Source: Paenibacillus ehimensis NBRC 15659 (GTDB lineage Bacteria; Bacillota; Bacilli; Paenibacillales; NBRC-103111). Taken from it: a stretch of 64,000 bases of DNA. The notes under the pieces were generated by a model. The model saw nothing but the letters and a program-made list of their open reading frames with translations. It searched no databases and was not told where the DNA came from. Position numbers and translations under genes: made by a program. The stretch is from NCBI RefSeq assembly GCF_004000785.1, contig NZ_BILX01000009.1:62001-126000 (forward strand). Direction: 5' to 3'. Shown here piece after piece: positions 51,894 to 60,700 of the stretch (positions are counted from its first letter, which is position 1; each line of letters starts with the position of its first letter).

Positions 51894-53540
51894 ATGAAAA
51901 ATTGTTATCAGGCAAAATTTTCGCGGCAAGCGGCGGTTATCGTGATTTTGGCGGTTGCCGCGGCCGGCTGCAGCGACGCGCAGCCCGGACCGACTTCGGG
52001 CGATAAGCCGAATGCGGGGGATATGGGCGCCGTACCGGGCAACAAAAAGTTCGAGCTCAAGCTGATGGATTGGCAGGGACAAAATCCGCCTTATCAGGCC
52101 GCTTACGATCATGTGATTCAGGAGTACATGAAGCTTCACCCGAACGTGAAGATCGAGCATATTTACCAGCCTTTGGCCAATAACGGGTACGACAAGCTGC
52201 TCGATACGCAGTTCGTATCCCATAACGCCCCCGACGCCATGCAGCTGTCGGGCGATATGATTAACAAGTATACGAACCAAGGATACATTATCAACATGGA
52301 AGGGTATTTGAACCAGCCGACCCCGTATTCCGGGGGAAAAAAATGGATCGATACGTTCGTCGGAGGCGAGGCCTCGTTCCTGCAGGCGAAAATCAGCAAC
52401 CGCTTCGGCGTTATTTCGTTTGTGCCGGTGGACGGCGGACCGGGGCTCGCGGACAACCGTCCGTTTTTTTACAATAAGGATCTGCTGAAAAAAGCCGGAG
52501 TCGCCGAGGTGCCGAAGACGTGGAAGCAGTTTATCGAGGCATGCCAAAAGCTGAAGGAAGCGGGAATCACACCGGTGGCCGCCGATAAGGAGCGCTGGGT
52601 GAACTGGATCAATCAGTGGACCGGCAACCAGTTCGGCGAAAATTATGCCAGCCAGTTTTTCGACCCCAAGTATGACAATATCAAGGAGCTGTATGCGACC
52701 AAACGGTCCATTGCGGCGCTCACAGGCAAGATTGACCGCAAAGATCCGATTTTGAACGCCCAGATCGATCTCGTGAAGGAATTTTCCCAGTACTGGCAGG
52801 ACGGCTGGGCGGGAACGGGCGAGCAGGCGGCTCAGCAGCTGTTCATGTATCAGAAGGCGGCCTTCCTGTTGGACGGCAACTGGAACTACGGCTATTACAA
52901 GGAGAACATCAAGGATTTTGCCTGGGATGTGATGCCGTTCCCGGTCATTACGAAGGAGACGTCCCCCCTTGCCGAAGAAGCGTTCCCGAAAGGAGCCAGC
53001 ACGCTGGCTACCTACGGCTGGGGTCTGAACAAGGATTTGGAGAAAGATCCCGACAAGCTGAAGGTTGTGATCGATTTCTTCCATTTTGCGACAAGTAAGG
53101 AAGTGCAGAATAAATTCGTCGATACGGCAATTACGAATTCGCCCGTAGACGGGGTGCATGTTCCCGAGGTGATGAAGCCGTTCATGGAGACGGAAAGAAA
53201 TAAGCTGAAAAACCCGAACGGCAATACGTTCTACTTGGAAGCGGAGCCTACGGTCCGGGTGGCGGCCTCGCAGCAATTCTACACCGGCAAGATCGACAAG
53301 GAACAGTACTTGACACTCCTGGAGGAAAGTACGAAGAAGTCGACGACGAAAAAGGCGAAGGATCAATTGGACGAAAAGATCGGATTGCCGAATGCGATGA
53401 CTGCCGTCGAGAAGCAAATTGCCGAGCTGGAAGCGGCCAAGGCGGCGCAAATTTTGATCGATACGAAGAAAAAATCGTTGGAGACGATGAAGCTTCAGCT
53501 GGAGCTCTATAAGAAGTATGCGGAGCCGGCACTAAAATAA
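51894..53540 (+). CDS. Carbohydrate ABC transporter substrate-binding lipoprotein
   Basis: 548 residues, larger than a typical maltose-type binding protein (about 420). Lipobox AVAAAGCS (Cys about 27), then a cluster B/family 1 extracellular binding fold (FELKLMDWQGQNPPYQAAYD; DNRPFFYNKDLLKKAGVAEV). A long helical C-terminal extension (about 480-548) has AEKQI-like heptads (AVEKQIAELEAAKAAQILID). AGGGGGATGC precedes the ATG; 33 more codons are open upstream without a site. It binds oligosaccharides outside the membrane for the two permeases that follow. Confidence 0.9.
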   Translation: MKNCYQAKFSRQAAVIVILAVAAAGCSDAQPGPTSGDKPNAGDMGAVPGNKKFELKLMDWQGQNPPYQAAYDHVIQEYMKLHPNVKIEHIYQPLANNGYDKLLDTQFVSHNAPDAMQLSGDMINKYTNQGYIINMEGYLNQPTPYSGGKKWIDTFVGGEASFLQAKISNRFGVISFVPVDGGPGLADNRPFFYNKDLLKKAGVAEVPKTWKQFIEACQKLKEAGITPVAADKERWVNWINQWTGNQFGENYASQFFDPKYDNIKELYATKRSIAALTGKIDRKDPILNAQIDLVKEFSQYWQDGWAGTGEQAAQQLFMYQKAAFLLDGNWNYGYYKENIKDFAWDVMPFPVITKETSPLAEEAFPKGASTLATYGWGLNKDLEKDPDKLKVVIDFFHFATSKEVQNKFVDTAITNSPVDGVHVPEVMKPFMETERNKLKNPNGNTFYLEAEPTVRVAASQQFYTGKIDKEQYLTLLEESTKKSTTKKAKDQLDEKIGLPNAMTAVEKQIAELEAAKAAQILIDTKKKSLETMKLQLELYKKYAEPALK

Positions 53541-53563
53541 GGCTTTGGAAATGAGGGAGAGAC

Positions 53564-54493
53564 ATGAACGATCCTTTTCGCGTCACCGGGGCTAGCCTTC
53601 GGCAGAGCAAAGTGCGCAGCTCGGCTCTCGGCCAATCGCGGCGCATCGCGTATCTCTTCGTACTGCCCGCTTTCCTCATGACTCTGTTGTTCGACTATTA
53701 TCCGATCCTGGACGGGATGTACCATGCGTTCTACCGCTGGGATGGGGCAACGCTGGAGAAGTTCGTCGGCTTCGATAACTTTGTGGAAATCGTCGAGGAT
53801 TCCGTCTTTTGGATTTCGGTTCGCAATATGGCGATCCTGTTAGTGTTCCATATCGTGCTGATGATCCCGACGCTGGTGGCCTGCATCGTGCTGTTCCGCC
53901 TCCGCAGCGTCGCTTCGCAATACGTCTACCGGATTCTGTTTTGCTTGCCGATGGTCGTCCCCGGGCTGGTGACGCTGCTGCTGTGGCAGTTTATGTATAA
54001 TCCGCAGTTCGGCTTCTTCAACCAATTGCTCGCCATTCTCGGACTGGACCAGTATAAACAGCTGTGGCTCGGGGACCCGAACCTCGCGTTATGGTGTTTA
54101 ATCTTTATGGGCTTTCCTTGGATCGGCACCATAGCCGCCCTCATCTATCTCGGAGGCCTGCAGAGCGTGGACGGTTCGATCTGGGATGCGGCCAAGATGG
54201 ATGGCGTCGGTCCTGTCGCCCAAGCGCTGAAGATCGAGCTGCCGCTGCTCAAGGGCCAGTTCAAATTGAACCTGATTGGCGCTATTTCCGGTACAATCAC
54301 CGGCTACGGCACGCAGCTCATCATGACCGGAGGAGGCCCAGGCTATTCTACGCTCGTTCCGGGACTGTACATGTACCAAAGGGCGTTCGGAGGCAACACG
54401 GAGTTCGGTTATGCGTCGGCGGTCGGGCTGCTGCTGTTTATCATCGCGCTGCTCATTTCGATAGCGACGATGAAGTTCATTAAAAGTGAGTGA
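53564..54493 (+). CDS. Sugar ABC transporter permease (MalF/UgpA-like)
   Basis: 309 residues, six membrane segments plus an N-terminal cytoplasmic stretch. The EAA loop for ATPase contact is in GSIWDAAKMDGVGPVAQALK, then IELPLLKG. Preceded by GAGGGAGAG. Lies between the binding protein and the second permease; no ATPase gene is present, so a shared MsmX-type ATPase is expected. Confidence 0.93.
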   Translation: MNDPFRVTGASLRQSKVRSSALGQSRRIAYLFVLPAFLMTLLFDYYPILDGMYHAFYRWDGATLEKFVGFDNFVEIVEDSVFWISVRNMAILLVFHIVLMIPTLVACIVLFRLRSVASQYVYRILFCLPMVVPGLVTLLLWQFMYNPQFGFFNQLLAILGLDQYKQLWLGDPNLALWCLIFMGFPWIGTIAALIYLGGLQSVDGSIWDAAKMDGVGPVAQALKIELPLLKGQFKLNLIGAISGTITGYGTQLIMTGGGPGYSTLVPGLYMYQRAFGGNTEFGYASAVGLLLFIIALLISIATMKFIKSE

Positions 54494-54502
54494 GGCCACG
54501 CT

Positions 54503-55333
54503 ATGACATTCAAATCGAAATTCAGCGCTGCAGAAGTCGGCAAGCATCTGTTTCTGATTGTCACGTGTCTGTTCGTCTTCTATCCGTTTTTTATCATGCT
54601 GCAAATGTCGGTCAAGGATGTCGGGCAAATCATCTACGGCTTTTTCGAGATCAAGCCGCCGTTTCATTTTGAAAATTACGCCGTTGCTTGGAAGCGCGTC
54701 AGCCCGATGGTCTGGAACAGTCTGATCATCTCCGGGGGCACGGCATTGCTGGCAGTTGTCACGGCGGCCATGGCCGGGTATGCATTCGGAAGGCTGACGT
54801 TTCCCGGGAAAGAGCCGATGTTCTGGGTTATCTTCGCCAAGCTGTTCCTCCCGGGCGTTCTGAATTTGGTTCCTTCCTTCGTGCTCGCTTGGAAGCTCGG
54901 GCTGCTGGACACGTATTGGGCGGTGATCCTGTTCGGCGCCTCCGGCGCATTGCCGTTCTGGGTGTTTGTCGTACGCACCTTCGTCCAGCAGCAGCCGCAG
55001 GAATTATTCGACTGCGCCAAAATCGACGGAGCCGGCGAGGGGCAAACCTTCGCGCTGATCGCCGTCCCCTTGCTCAGGCCGATGATTGCTCTGCTCATGA
55101 TCAACGTGTTCATTGCCGAATGGAATAATTACATCTGGCCGCTCGTGACGTTGACGACCCCGGCCAAACGGCCCTTGACCGTCGGGCTGGCGTTCCTTAC
55201 CTCCAGCTATCCCGGGGATTACGGGCAATTGATGGCCGGGTATACGATTGCGAGCATTCCTCTGCTGCTGCTGTTCATCTTCGGCATGAAGCAGTTTGTT
55301 CAAGGCCTGACCTCCGGCGCCATTAAAATCTAA
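54503..55333 (+). CDS. Sugar ABC transporter permease (MalG/UgpE-like)
   Basis: 276 residues, six membrane segments. The EAA loop is QELFDCAKIDGAGEGQTFAL, then IAVPLLRP. Separated by nine bases from the first permease; GTGAGG upstream serves as the ribosome binding site. Forms the membrane channel with the first permease. Confidence 0.93.
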   Translation: MTFKSKFSAAEVGKHLFLIVTCLFVFYPFFIMLQMSVKDVGQIIYGFFEIKPPFHFENYAVAWKRVSPMVWNSLIISGGTALLAVVTAAMAGYAFGRLTFPGKEPMFWVIFAKLFLPGVLNLVPSFVLAWKLGLLDTYWAVILFGASGALPFWVFVVRTFVQQQPQELFDCAKIDGAGEGQTFALIAVPLLRPMIALLMINVFIAEWNNYIWPLVTLTTPAKRPLTVGLAFLTSSYPGDYGQLMAGYTIASIPLLLLFIFGMKQFVQGLTSGAIKI

Positions 55334-55347
55334 GGGGGATTGTTCCG

Positions 55348-57555
55348 ATGAAAGAGCCGATGCTGCATGTGAGGGAAGAACCGATGCAAGAGAAGGAGGG
55401 CGGGGCGGCCGATTTGTCCCGTCCGAGTCTGGAAAGCACGCTGCTTCGTATTGCGAACCGTTACGTCGGGGAACATCCGCCGCATCCGTTTGTGTTCCGC
55501 ACGTTTCAAAGGGATGGCATCCGCGGGACGGACAGCTATTATTTCGACTTTGACTTTACCGAACGGTTTCCCGAAGCGAAGGACGGCGAGAGCGTGTACG
55601 CTTGCGCCAAGGTTTGGTCGGACCGTTCGACGACCGTTCGCCTGAGACTGAACTGCTGCTGTCCGGCGGTTGTTTACATCAACGGGCAGCCGGTATACCG
55701 TTCGACGAGCGAGGTGGAGATCCGTAAGCAGCGGGCGGACGATTTCGAGGTGCGTCTCAAGCGGGGCTGGTCGCATTTTGCCGTCCAATTCACCAAGCGG
55801 GCTTCGGGCTTCGGCGGCGAGTTCGGGACGGTATCGGCCAAGTGGCAGTACTTGCCTTTTTTGGCGCCAGGTATCGAGCGGAGCGGGCAGATGGGCTGGA
55901 TCTATACGAAGCCGCTTCGCGGAACGCTGCCGGAGCTGCCTAAGGAGGGCTGGTCCGAGCTTGGCAGCGGAGCCGAATGGCTGCCGGTTCGCCGGTGGAG
56001 CGAAGAACAGCTGGCAGTCGGACAACTGCACCGGTTGTATGGCCTCCAAGCCGATCATTACGCCATAGGCTGGGCGAAGGTCCGGCTGAAGCAGAAGGGA
56101 GTAGCCGACTATACGCTCAAGGGAAGCAGCGAGGGGAAAATCCGCGTCCTGGTTGGGGGCAAGCTGGTTTACGCTTCCGACACGGCCGGCGTATTTAAGG
56201 TCCCGTTGCAAGAAAAATACGGCGTGCACAGCGTCGTTGTCCAAAGCTTCTGCGGAGCCCGGGACTGGGGCTTCCGTGCGGAAGTTTGGCACGGGGAGGA
56301 CCGGATGGACTGGCTGCCGGGCGGGGCGGCGCAAGGGATGCCCGACGCGTGGATGTTCCTTGGCCCGTTCTCTTCGGCCGAGACCCCGGCTGCGCTTCGG
56401 GAGCCGACGCTGAACGGCTTATTCGAATCTGCCGGCGGCCCGGTGTATTGGCGGGTCGATCAGCCGGAAACGTGGGTTCGGCCCAGTCTGGAGAACGCCT
56501 TGTTTGCCAAATGGAACTACCCGCTCGGAGTTACGTTGTACGGGCTGCTGCAAACCGGAAGAACGCTTGGGCGCGTTGATTTGATCGCTTACGCCAGAAG
56601 TCATATCGAGGCTTGCTCGTCCATGGCCGTCTATACGATGTGGGACAAGGAGCGGTACGGCCTGCCGGGCATCAACCATCAGCTGTCGAAAATCGATATG
56701 CTCGACGATTGCGGGTCCTTCGGTTCTGTCTTGCTGGAAGCCGGTAAGGAAGGCGCTTTACAAGGGGCCGCGGAGTGTGCGGAACGGATTGCCGATTATA
56801 TCGCCGAGGGACAGAGCCGTCTGCCGGACGGTACGTTGTACCGCGTGTTTTCGGATTCGGAGAACCTTTGGGCGGACGATTTGTATATGAGCGTTCCGTT
56901 TCTCTGCCGGTATGCTCTGCTTACGGGGAAGATGAGCTATATGGACGATGCCGCGAAGCAATTTTTGCGGTTCAAACGTTATTTGTTTCTGCCCGAATGG
57001 AAGCTGATGTCCCACGTATACGACTTCTCCTACGGGACGGCGACGAACATTCCGTGGGGCCGCGGCAACGGTTGGGTGCTATTTTCGTTATCCGAGCTGC
57101 TGGCCGTCCTGCCGGCGGAGCATCCGGACCGTCCGGAGTTAATCCGTTTTTTCCAGACGCTTTGCAAGGGAATCCTGCAGTGTCAAGGCAATAGAGGGCT
57201 GTGGCATCAAGTGCTGACCGACCCGGAATCATATGAGGAAACCTCCTGCACGGCGATGTTCGTCTATGCGCTGTCCAGAGGGATTCGTTTTGGCTGGCTG
57301 GACTTTGAAGATGCTCCTGTCGAAGCGGCCATCCGGGCTTGGGAGGGGCTGGAACGCCTGGCGATCGACAGGCAAGGCAATGTTCACGGCGTTTGCCGTG
57401 GCTCTTGGTATTCGTTTAACCCCGACTATTACAAGCGCGAGCTTCTGCCGCTGCTTAACGATACGCATGGAATTGGAATTGTTTTGCTCGCAGGGGTAGA
57501 GGTCATCCGGCTTCAGGAGTGGATGCAAGAAGAGAAGAAGGGAGGTGAAGCTTGA
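55348..57555 (+). CDS. GH105-type unsaturated glucuronyl/galacturonyl hydrolase with N-terminal beta domains
   Basis: 735 residues, about twice the length of YteR. Residues 1-365 are beta-sandwich-like without a clear family. Residues about 370-735 match the GH88/GH105 (alpha/alpha)6 fold: KIDMLDDCGSFGSVLLEAGK, ENLWADDLYMSVPFLCRYAL (catalytic Asp in WADDLYM), IPWGRGNGWVLFSLSELLAV and a C-terminal NDTHGIGIVLLAGVEV. It hydrates and removes the 4,5-unsaturated uronic acid left by a polysaccharide lyase. No signal peptide, so cytoplasmic. AAGGGGG lies upstream of the ATG. Same transcript as the permeases; its presence implies a lyase in the pathway. Confidence 0.87.
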   Translation: MKEPMLHVREEPMQEKEGGAADLSRPSLESTLLRIANRYVGEHPPHPFVFRTFQRDGIRGTDSYYFDFDFTERFPEAKDGESVYACAKVWSDRSTTVRLRLNCCCPAVVYINGQPVYRSTSEVEIRKQRADDFEVRLKRGWSHFAVQFTKRASGFGGEFGTVSAKWQYLPFLAPGIERSGQMGWIYTKPLRGTLPELPKEGWSELGSGAEWLPVRRWSEEQLAVGQLHRLYGLQADHYAIGWAKVRLKQKGVADYTLKGSSEGKIRVLVGGKLVYASDTAGVFKVPLQEKYGVHSVVVQSFCGARDWGFRAEVWHGEDRMDWLPGGAAQGMPDAWMFLGPFSSAETPAALREPTLNGLFESAGGPVYWRVDQPETWVRPSLENALFAKWNYPLGVTLYGLLQTGRTLGRVDLIAYARSHIEACSSMAVYTMWDKERYGLPGINHQLSKIDMLDDCGSFGSVLLEAGKEGALQGAAECAERIADYIAEGQSRLPDGTLYRVFSDSENLWADDLYMSVPFLCRYALLTGKMSYMDDAAKQFLRFKRYLFLPEWKLMSHVYDFSYGTATNIPWGRGNGWVLFSLSELLAVLPAEHPDRPELIRFFQTLCKGILQCQGNRGLWHQVLTDPESYEETSCTAMFVYALSRGIRFGWLDFEDAPVEAAIRAWEGLERLAIDRQGNVHGVCRGSWYSFNPDYYKRELLPLLNDTHGIGIVLLAGVEVIRLQEWMQEEKKGGEA

Positions 57556-57723
57556 GTCGCCCGTCGGATAAGTTTGCTCGGTTGGTCGTTTAGGAGGGGT
57601 GTTCGTCGATTGGGTTGGGCATGGATTGAATTTGTCGATTTTTGTCGGTTTATGGGTTGGTTGGTCGATACGCTTCGTAAACTTCTTTGGTATGACACGA
57701 CCAAGGTGAGGTGAAAACAACCT
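57556..57723. other. G/T-rich intergenic spacer
   Basis: About 170 bases whose plus strand is strongly G+T biased, with GGTTGGT repeated several times. No gene, hairpin or promoter was recognised with confidence. It separates the hydrolase gene from the large secreted protein gene. Confidence 0.5.
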
Positions 57724-60700
57724 ATGCGCAAAGGTCCAATTTCAGTAATCGTCGCTCTGTCTATGGTAATCGCGCTGTTTTTTGCCGCCCCAGAAAAGAA
57801 AGCGTTTGCAAATAATCTTCTCGTTAACCCCAGTTTTGAAACGGACAGTGATAACGACGGAATTCCGGACGGATGGTCCAAGGTCGTTACGGCGGGCGCT
57901 CCGTCCATCAGTTTGGACTCGTCGTCGGCCAGCGACGGGGCGCAGTCGGTCAAAATGACCGGGACGCAAGCTTCCGATTCCGGGAGCATTAAGTATACGT
58001 ACGTGCTGCCGGGGCAGAGCAATTTGGGCTACAAGGTAAGCGCAGCTCACAAAACCGCCGGGCTCGTCTCGCTCGATAAGGGAGCTGCGATCGTAATTCA
58101 TTTTTACAACAACTCGGGCCAGACCCGCGGGACGGACACCATCGTGCGTGGGAACAAAAACGACTCGGACTGGACGGTGCTGGAAAGAATGGTCACTGTC
58201 CCAACGGGAGCAACGAAGGTAGATATCAGCTTGACGCTCACGAATGCGAGCGGCACGGTCTGGTGGGATAACGTCCGGCTGCTGCCTGTCGCGCAGCTGA
58301 GCAATGGCGATTTCGAGAACGACTCCAATGCGGATGGCGTTCCGGACCAGTGGAGCTATAGCGGAGGCGGCAGCGTAAGTGCGGAAACCGTGCATACCTA
58401 CAACTGGAACCGCTCCTTAAAAGTGGTGAACGCCAGCTCTCAGAGCCAGTCCGTGCTCAGCCAGAGCTTTCCGCTCGATCCGGCTTATGCGGACGGAGCC
58501 CGTTTCTCGGTCTATTACCGGACGGATAATGTGGAGCCGACAACGGCCTATACGGACGGTGTACTGGCGAAAGTGTCGTTCCTCGACGCCGCCGATACGG
58601 AGACCGGGTTTCCCGTTTACGTAAAAGGGAACAACGGCTCCAATATGTGGGGGCGGCTCGATCTGAAGTTTAAGCCGCCATCCGGCGCCGCGAAGCTGAA
58701 GATCGAACTAATCATCAGAGGAGCCGCCGGGACGGTATGGTGGGATTTGGCTCAAGTGATGGCGGAACGGCTGGAGCCGGATTCGGTGATGAAGCCGAAA
58801 TTCTCGAACTGGAACGGCAGGCCGGTCATCAGTTGGATGAACCAGCCTAACGTAGCCAAGTACAGCTTGCAGGTCAGCGCCGATCCGACCTTCGCCAGCG
58901 GCGTCACGACTTTTGAAGAGATTTTGGGTATCACTTACCGGATTCCGGTCGACTTGCCCGAAGGCATCTCCTACGTTCGAATCAAGGCCATTCCCCCCTC
59001 GGGACAGGCGACAAGCTACGGTCCCCCGCTCAAAATCAAAACGCAGCGGCTTGAAGCGTACCCTGACCTCATAACCCCAAACGTGACGCCAGGGGCGAAC
59101 GATTACTCCCTGCTGGCCTTCACGCCTGATACCGCAAGCGTTGCCACCGTGGACATTTTGTCCGGCCAGACGGTCGTCCGTACGCTGACGAGCGGCGAAT
59201 CGATGGCGGCCGATGTCCGCAAGACGCTGAAGTGGGACGGAAAGGACGACGGAGGCAGCTATGTGGCGAACGGAACCTATACCGCCAGACTGACGCTGAA
59301 CGTAAACGGAACCAATTACGTCTCGCTGGCGCCGATCCAAGTGAACAACAACGATTTGTCCGGCTACATCGGCTTGGAGAACAATAAAGACTGGTCGAAC
59401 TTCTACAAGGAACAGATGGAACTCACTGCCATTCATGCGATGGGTCAGATCGATCCGGCGACCGGCAGGGACGTCACGATTCCCACGGACAATTATACGG
59501 ACGGCACCCACAGTTCGGCTTCTGCGGCGTTCCTCCTGGCCCATGCTTACTACGAGCCGGGGAGCAGTTTGTACCAAAGCGCCTCCGCACTGGAGCTTGC
59601 AGTCAAAGCGATGGATTTCGTTCTGAGCAGGGAAGTCAGTTTTACCGGCTCGTGGACGAAGGAAAGGGATTTGGACGAGAACATCGACCGGTTCCTCGCC
59701 GTCGATCTGATCCAAGCTTACGATCTGCTGAAGAACGAGCCGCTCATCCCGCAAGCCAAGCGCGACGCATGGAGAAACCTCATTGCCCGGGCGGCGCAGT
59801 ATCAAATGAACACGTATCCGCTTACGGCTTCCTACGGAGATTATCCGAACCAGGACCAGAACTACGTAGCGGTACTCGGTATGGCGGGCGTCCTCCTTGG
59901 CAATCCTTCCATGATCGCCGAGGCCAAAAACGTCCTGCAGAAGCAGTTTAACGACGTCGGCGTCAACGGCGGAGCGCTTTACATTTATGGCGGAAACCCC
60001 GTGCCGCTCTATCAAAAGCACGTCTCGGAATGGTATTTGTACTACAAATACACGCGGGACCCGCAGTATGTCGTGGACTTAATCGCGAGTACGAAGGAAT
60101 ATTACCCTCTTGCGTTTTCCCGCAACGGCCAATCCGAATATGCGACATCCGGCGAGCTCAAGCAGGCGTGGCTTACAAGCGAGCTGCCCTCGGGCGTGGA
60201 CGCGGTCACGGCCATTACCGGCGATGGCCGCAACAAAATGTCCGGCAACGTCATTAAAGAGTTTTATATCCGGCCGTATTGGGACGGTGCCACCTCCCTG
60301 TCCGTCACCACCTTTACGGCACAGACCCGGGATGCCAATATCAACCATATCGCGCCTGTGACGGTCCCCGATTACAACGTAGTAAAGGATGAAGATATCA
60401 AGGGGATTCGCGCCCGGTGGGGTACGTTTGACGCGGCTCTTTCCAACAACAAAAACTCCCCTACGCTAGCCACCGCCTCTCTCAACAAGTTTGACGACAA
60501 ATACCTCGTCCGCGACAGTTATTTAGCCAACGTCTATATGGAATCCAATGAAGGCGAAATACGTAATCCGCGACAATTCACTTGGTACTATTTTATGCCC
60601 CCGCTCGATGAAAATTCGCGCGGACCGGCTTATCAAAGCGACGCCGTAGGCAAGCGGGTGCTGGCTGGAGATAAGTTAGGCGTGCAATATACGAAATTCA

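Noticed and set aside
51876-53450. Long open frame (524 codons) antisense to the sugar-binding lipoprotein
   Set aside because: Shadow frame with no domain pattern; the lipoprotein has lipobox, start site and family motifs.
58708-60021. 437-codon frame antisense to the large secreted protein
   Set aside because: Mirror of coding sequence, no ribosome binding site, no recognisable fold.
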